Assembly (NCBI GenBank): GCA_937949745.1
Contig: CALECM010000098.1
Location: 1 to 42,580, forward strand
From: an uncultured Bacteroidales bacterium
Lineage (GTDB): Bacteria; Bacteroidota; Bacteroidia; Bacteroidales; WCHB1-69
DNA: 42,580 nt
Direction of reading: 5' to 3'
This document shows positions 40,467 through 42,580 of this stretch, in pieces. Within the stretch, counting starts at the first letter, position 1; each line of letters begins with the position of its first letter. A program made the position numbers and the translations under genes. A model generated the notes under the pieces. It worked only from the letters and a program-made list of their open reading frames with translations. It did no database searches and was not told where the DNA came from.

Positions 40467-42580
40467 TTAATTTTCTCGGACAATAGACAAACTTCCGTGA
40501 TATTTTACTTCTTTAACTTTTCCTTTATAATAGAAAGCGTAAAAATAAACACCGTCACTCAGGTTACTACCATCGAAGTATCTCTCTCCTACCACAATCT
40601 CTTCGCCTTTCATATACGTATCGTAATTCTCAGCATGGTACACACGTTTACCCCAACGGTCATATATATGAAGACTGTTTGTCCGGTATTTGTCCGGATC
40701 TTCATGGTTGATGTTCGTATTCAGGTTTTTGATCGCGAACACATCATTATAGCCGTCGCCATTGGGTGTGATCACGTTCGGAAACTCAAGGTCAGCTTCG
40801 ATCACTACACGGTGCACAATCTCATCCTCACATCCGTGTTCGGTCGAGATGAATAACTTCACATCGTAATCGCCCCAGTCCGAATAAGTATGCGTCGGAC
40901 TGAATTCACTCGAATCTATAGTACCGTCTCCAAAATCCCAGTACCATCTCACCCCGGGCATCGTCGCATAACTTGAATCCGAATAGTTACGGAAATAAAT
41001 CTCTCCGCCGTCGCTCAACATCGATTCCTCAGGATGGGCGGAAAACTCGGCATACGGTTGCGGATGGACTTTCAGGTAACTCCACCGCATCAACGTGTCG
41101 GTACACCCTTCAGGAGTACTCACCAGCAACTGCACATTATATTCCCCGGGATTGGACAATGTGACCTCCGGGTTGACTAAGGAGGAGGAGAAAACAAGAT
41201 TCCAGTTAAGATCATAGATATTCCATAAGAATGACAGTTCTCCTTCCGTCGGAATAGTCATGTTATTGAACTTCACTTTCAACGGCGCACAGCCCTCTTC
41301 CTGGTCGGCTTCAAAAGAGATTTTCGGCTTCACATTCAAACCGATCGTGATCGTATCCGAATTGGTACACACCAAAGTGGAGTCCTGGTTATAGTCCGTC
41401 AATTTTACAATATAAGTTCCGGGAGATATAACCAATATAGAATCGGTGGTACGGCCCGTATTCCACCAATAAGTCGCTGTGGAACTGTTGACATTGGCAC
41501 GTAAAACCGTGCTGCCTCCGTCACAGATGTTGAAGTCGGGACCTAAGTTGGGAAACGCTGCGGGAGCTACCGTTACCACGAAGGTAGTATCCCAGCGGCA
41601 GTTATATTCATCCACGATAAACAGGTCATAAGTAAAGGTTCCGGCGCTGTCGGCGCGGATGTGCAGACACTCGGGACTGATACTCGTTACATTATAACCC
41701 TGGGCTTCGATATGGTCCACAGCTACAACATAACCCCAGCCGCCGGGGATGATATTCGGATTTAATTCCAAAGACCATTCGCTGATCCAGCCGTTATCAG
41801 CACCTATATGGTCTGTAACCTGGATAGTCCATCTTCCGTTCAGCGGACAACCAATCAAAGCATTCCAGTCACCCGTGGCCTGGAACTCAATATCCGGCAA
41901 TACGTGGTTTACGGCAGTAGTCTGTCTTCGCACCATAGGCGTAACCGCCGCATCCCAGAAATAGGAGGGATTACCCCAATTCCAGGTGTTATGGATAGTA
42001 CCGTTGGTAGAAGTCGGAGACCAGTAATAGTCATAAGTAGTACCCATCAAAGCTGAATTCGCTGATGCCGTACAATCATCCACGCCTCCGGTCATAAAGC
42101 CGCAACCTGAGGGCTCTCCTAATAACGTGGTACTTCCTCCCTGTCCGAATAATTGTACAAGGCTTCCGTTGGGACAGGAAAGCCGAACCGATAAGTCACC
42201 TAAATAACTATGCTCCATAGATACTTTCACACGGATTAAATCGGATAAACTACTGAGGGTTTGTCCGGGATAGAAAATATCATAATTTACATCGGAAGTA
42301 TACGATACACCGCTCCCGTCAGGTAAGAACGTAGGATCGGAAACTCCTAATTCACCGGATACATAAGACTGGACCGTGTCGATAATAAAGGCCGACGTAA
42401 AGTCAAAGCCCACACAAAAGTCAACTTCCGAACCCTGGCAAATGTCCGGCATACTGGGTATGGCACGGATCGGATTGCCGGCAACGCGGATACGCCCTAC
42501 AATCGTATCGGAAGGACAACCCTGCACATCCACCGCCCAAACCGATACATCCCAGCCCCGCACGTCATTGAAGGAAACCG
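40467..42580 (-). CDS. Secreted P-domain/PKD protein with T9SS type B sorting domain (copy C, 5' end outside window)
   Basis: The frame is open to the window edge; over 700 residues are visible, starting within the segment FNDVRGWDVSVW. The signal peptide is therefore not seen. It ends in the type B domain, here with two extra residues (SIVREN). The P-domain variable segment (GGSTTLLGEPSGCGFMTGG, then RRQTTAVNHVLPDIEF) differs from both A and B, closer to A. Long stretches are base-for-base identical to A. Confidence 0.87.
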   Translation of the reverse strand, partial: VSFNDVRGWDVSVWAVDVQGCPSDTIVGRIRVAGNPIRAIPSMPDICQGSEVDFCVGFDFTSAFIIDTVQSYVSGELGVSDPTFLPDGSGVSYTSDVNYDIFYPGQTLSSLSDLIRVKVSMEHSYLGDLSVRLSCPNGSLVQLFGQGGSTTLLGEPSGCGFMTGGVDDCTASANSALMGTTYDYYWSPTSTNGTIHNTWNWGNPSYFWDAAVTPMVRRQTTAVNHVLPDIEFQATGDWNALIGCPLNGRWTIQVTDHIGADNGWISEWSLELNPNIIPGGWGYVVAVDHIEAQGYNVTSISPECLHIRADSAGTFTYDLFIVDEYNCRWDTTFVVTVAPAAFPNLGPDFNICDGGSTVLRANVNSSTATYWWNTGRTTDSILVISPGTYIVKLTDYNQDSTLVCTNSDTITIGLNVKPKISFEADQEEGCAPLKVKFNNMTIPTEGELSFLWNIYDLNWNLVFSSSLVNPEVTLSNPGEYNVQLLVSTPEGCTDTLMRWSYLKVHPQPYAEFSAHPEESMLSDGGEIYFRNYSDSSYATMPGVRWYWDFGDGTIDSSEFSPTHTYSDWGDYDVKLFISTEHGCEDEIVHRVVIEADLEFPNVITPNGDGYNDVFAIKNLNTNINHEDPDKYRTNSLHIYDRWGKRVYHAENYDTYMKGEEIVVGERYFDGSNLSDGVYFYAFYYKGKVKEVKYHGSLSIVREN

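Larger units (their letters stand above)
34978..42580 (-). repeat. Tandem array of P-domain/T9SS type B genes
   Basis: Three near-identical units and one deleted unit follow head to tail (ends at 34978, 37508, 40086 and 40467). Exactly identical blocks, read by eye: A 37028-37245 with B 39567-39784 (218 bases); A 36848-37082 with C from 42346 to the window end (235 bases); A 35567-35862 with C 41062-41357 (296 bases). Around these, third-position differences are frequent. The array continues beyond the window. Confidence 0.85.

Noticed and set aside
1..42580. Search for CRISPR arrays, insertion sequences, integrases, toxin-antitoxin pairs and rRNA
   Set aside because: No regularly spaced short repeats, transposase or recombinase motifs, or rRNA sequence were seen.

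Overview
The window looks like a chromosomal segment of a Bacteroidota, most likely Bacteroidales. Reasons: promoters match the Bacteroidota -7 consensus TAnnTTTG (three also have an upstream TTTG or ATTG box), the ExbB/ExbD/TonB/FolC cluster is typical of the group, there is a lipoprotein BamA-family protein (TamL type), and several proteins end in a type B type-IX-secretion (T9SS) C-terminal domain. The species cannot be fixed from the sequence.

Layout. (1) 1-11,057: envelope and housekeeping core. The 3' part of lpxC ends without the FabZ fusion usual in this phylum. A minus-strand energy-transduction operon follows (exbB, exbD, glycine-rich tonB, folC). Then a plus-strand run carries ftsK, a LolA-like carrier, a TamL-like outer-membrane assembly factor and a RecD/PIF1-like helicase. 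(2) 11,066-22,231: a compact minus-strand surface-polysaccharide cluster, transcribed from a promoter near 22,26x. In transcription order it holds a Wzx-type flippase, GT2, an F420-dehydrogenase-beta-like iron-sulfur protein, polysaccharide pyruvyl transferase, GT2, GT4, WecB epimerase, an IspD/TarI-type cytidylyltransferase, a membrane GT2 and an O-antigen ligase/polymerase. (3) 22,288-24,185: an M20 dipeptidase with a terminator, three REP-like hairpins, tRNA-Ser(GCT) and a very strong terminator.

(4) 24,293-34,778: an accessory region next to the tRNA. It is visibly AT-richer up to about 27.8 kb and is made of small, mostly single-domain genes: GNAT acetyltransferases, an S33-type hydrolase divergent from a LuxR-type regulator, DJ-1/PfpI, isochorismatase-like hydrolase and AlkC-like DNA glycosylase. 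It also has a plus-strand run headed by a textbook promoter: double GNAT, YdeI-like, SAM methyltransferase, 2H phosphoesterase, MGMT/ATL-like. No integrase or transposase is visible. (5) 34,978 to the window end: a tandem array of about 800-residue secreted proteins (signal peptide, P domain, PKD-like domains, T9SS type B sorting domain). Three are near-identical copies (the last runs off the edge) and one is a drastically deleted pseudogene. Exactly identical DNA blocks alternate with divergent ones, and one segment of the P domain is clearly more variable, which points to gene conversion among surface proteins. This array is the most interesting feature of the window.
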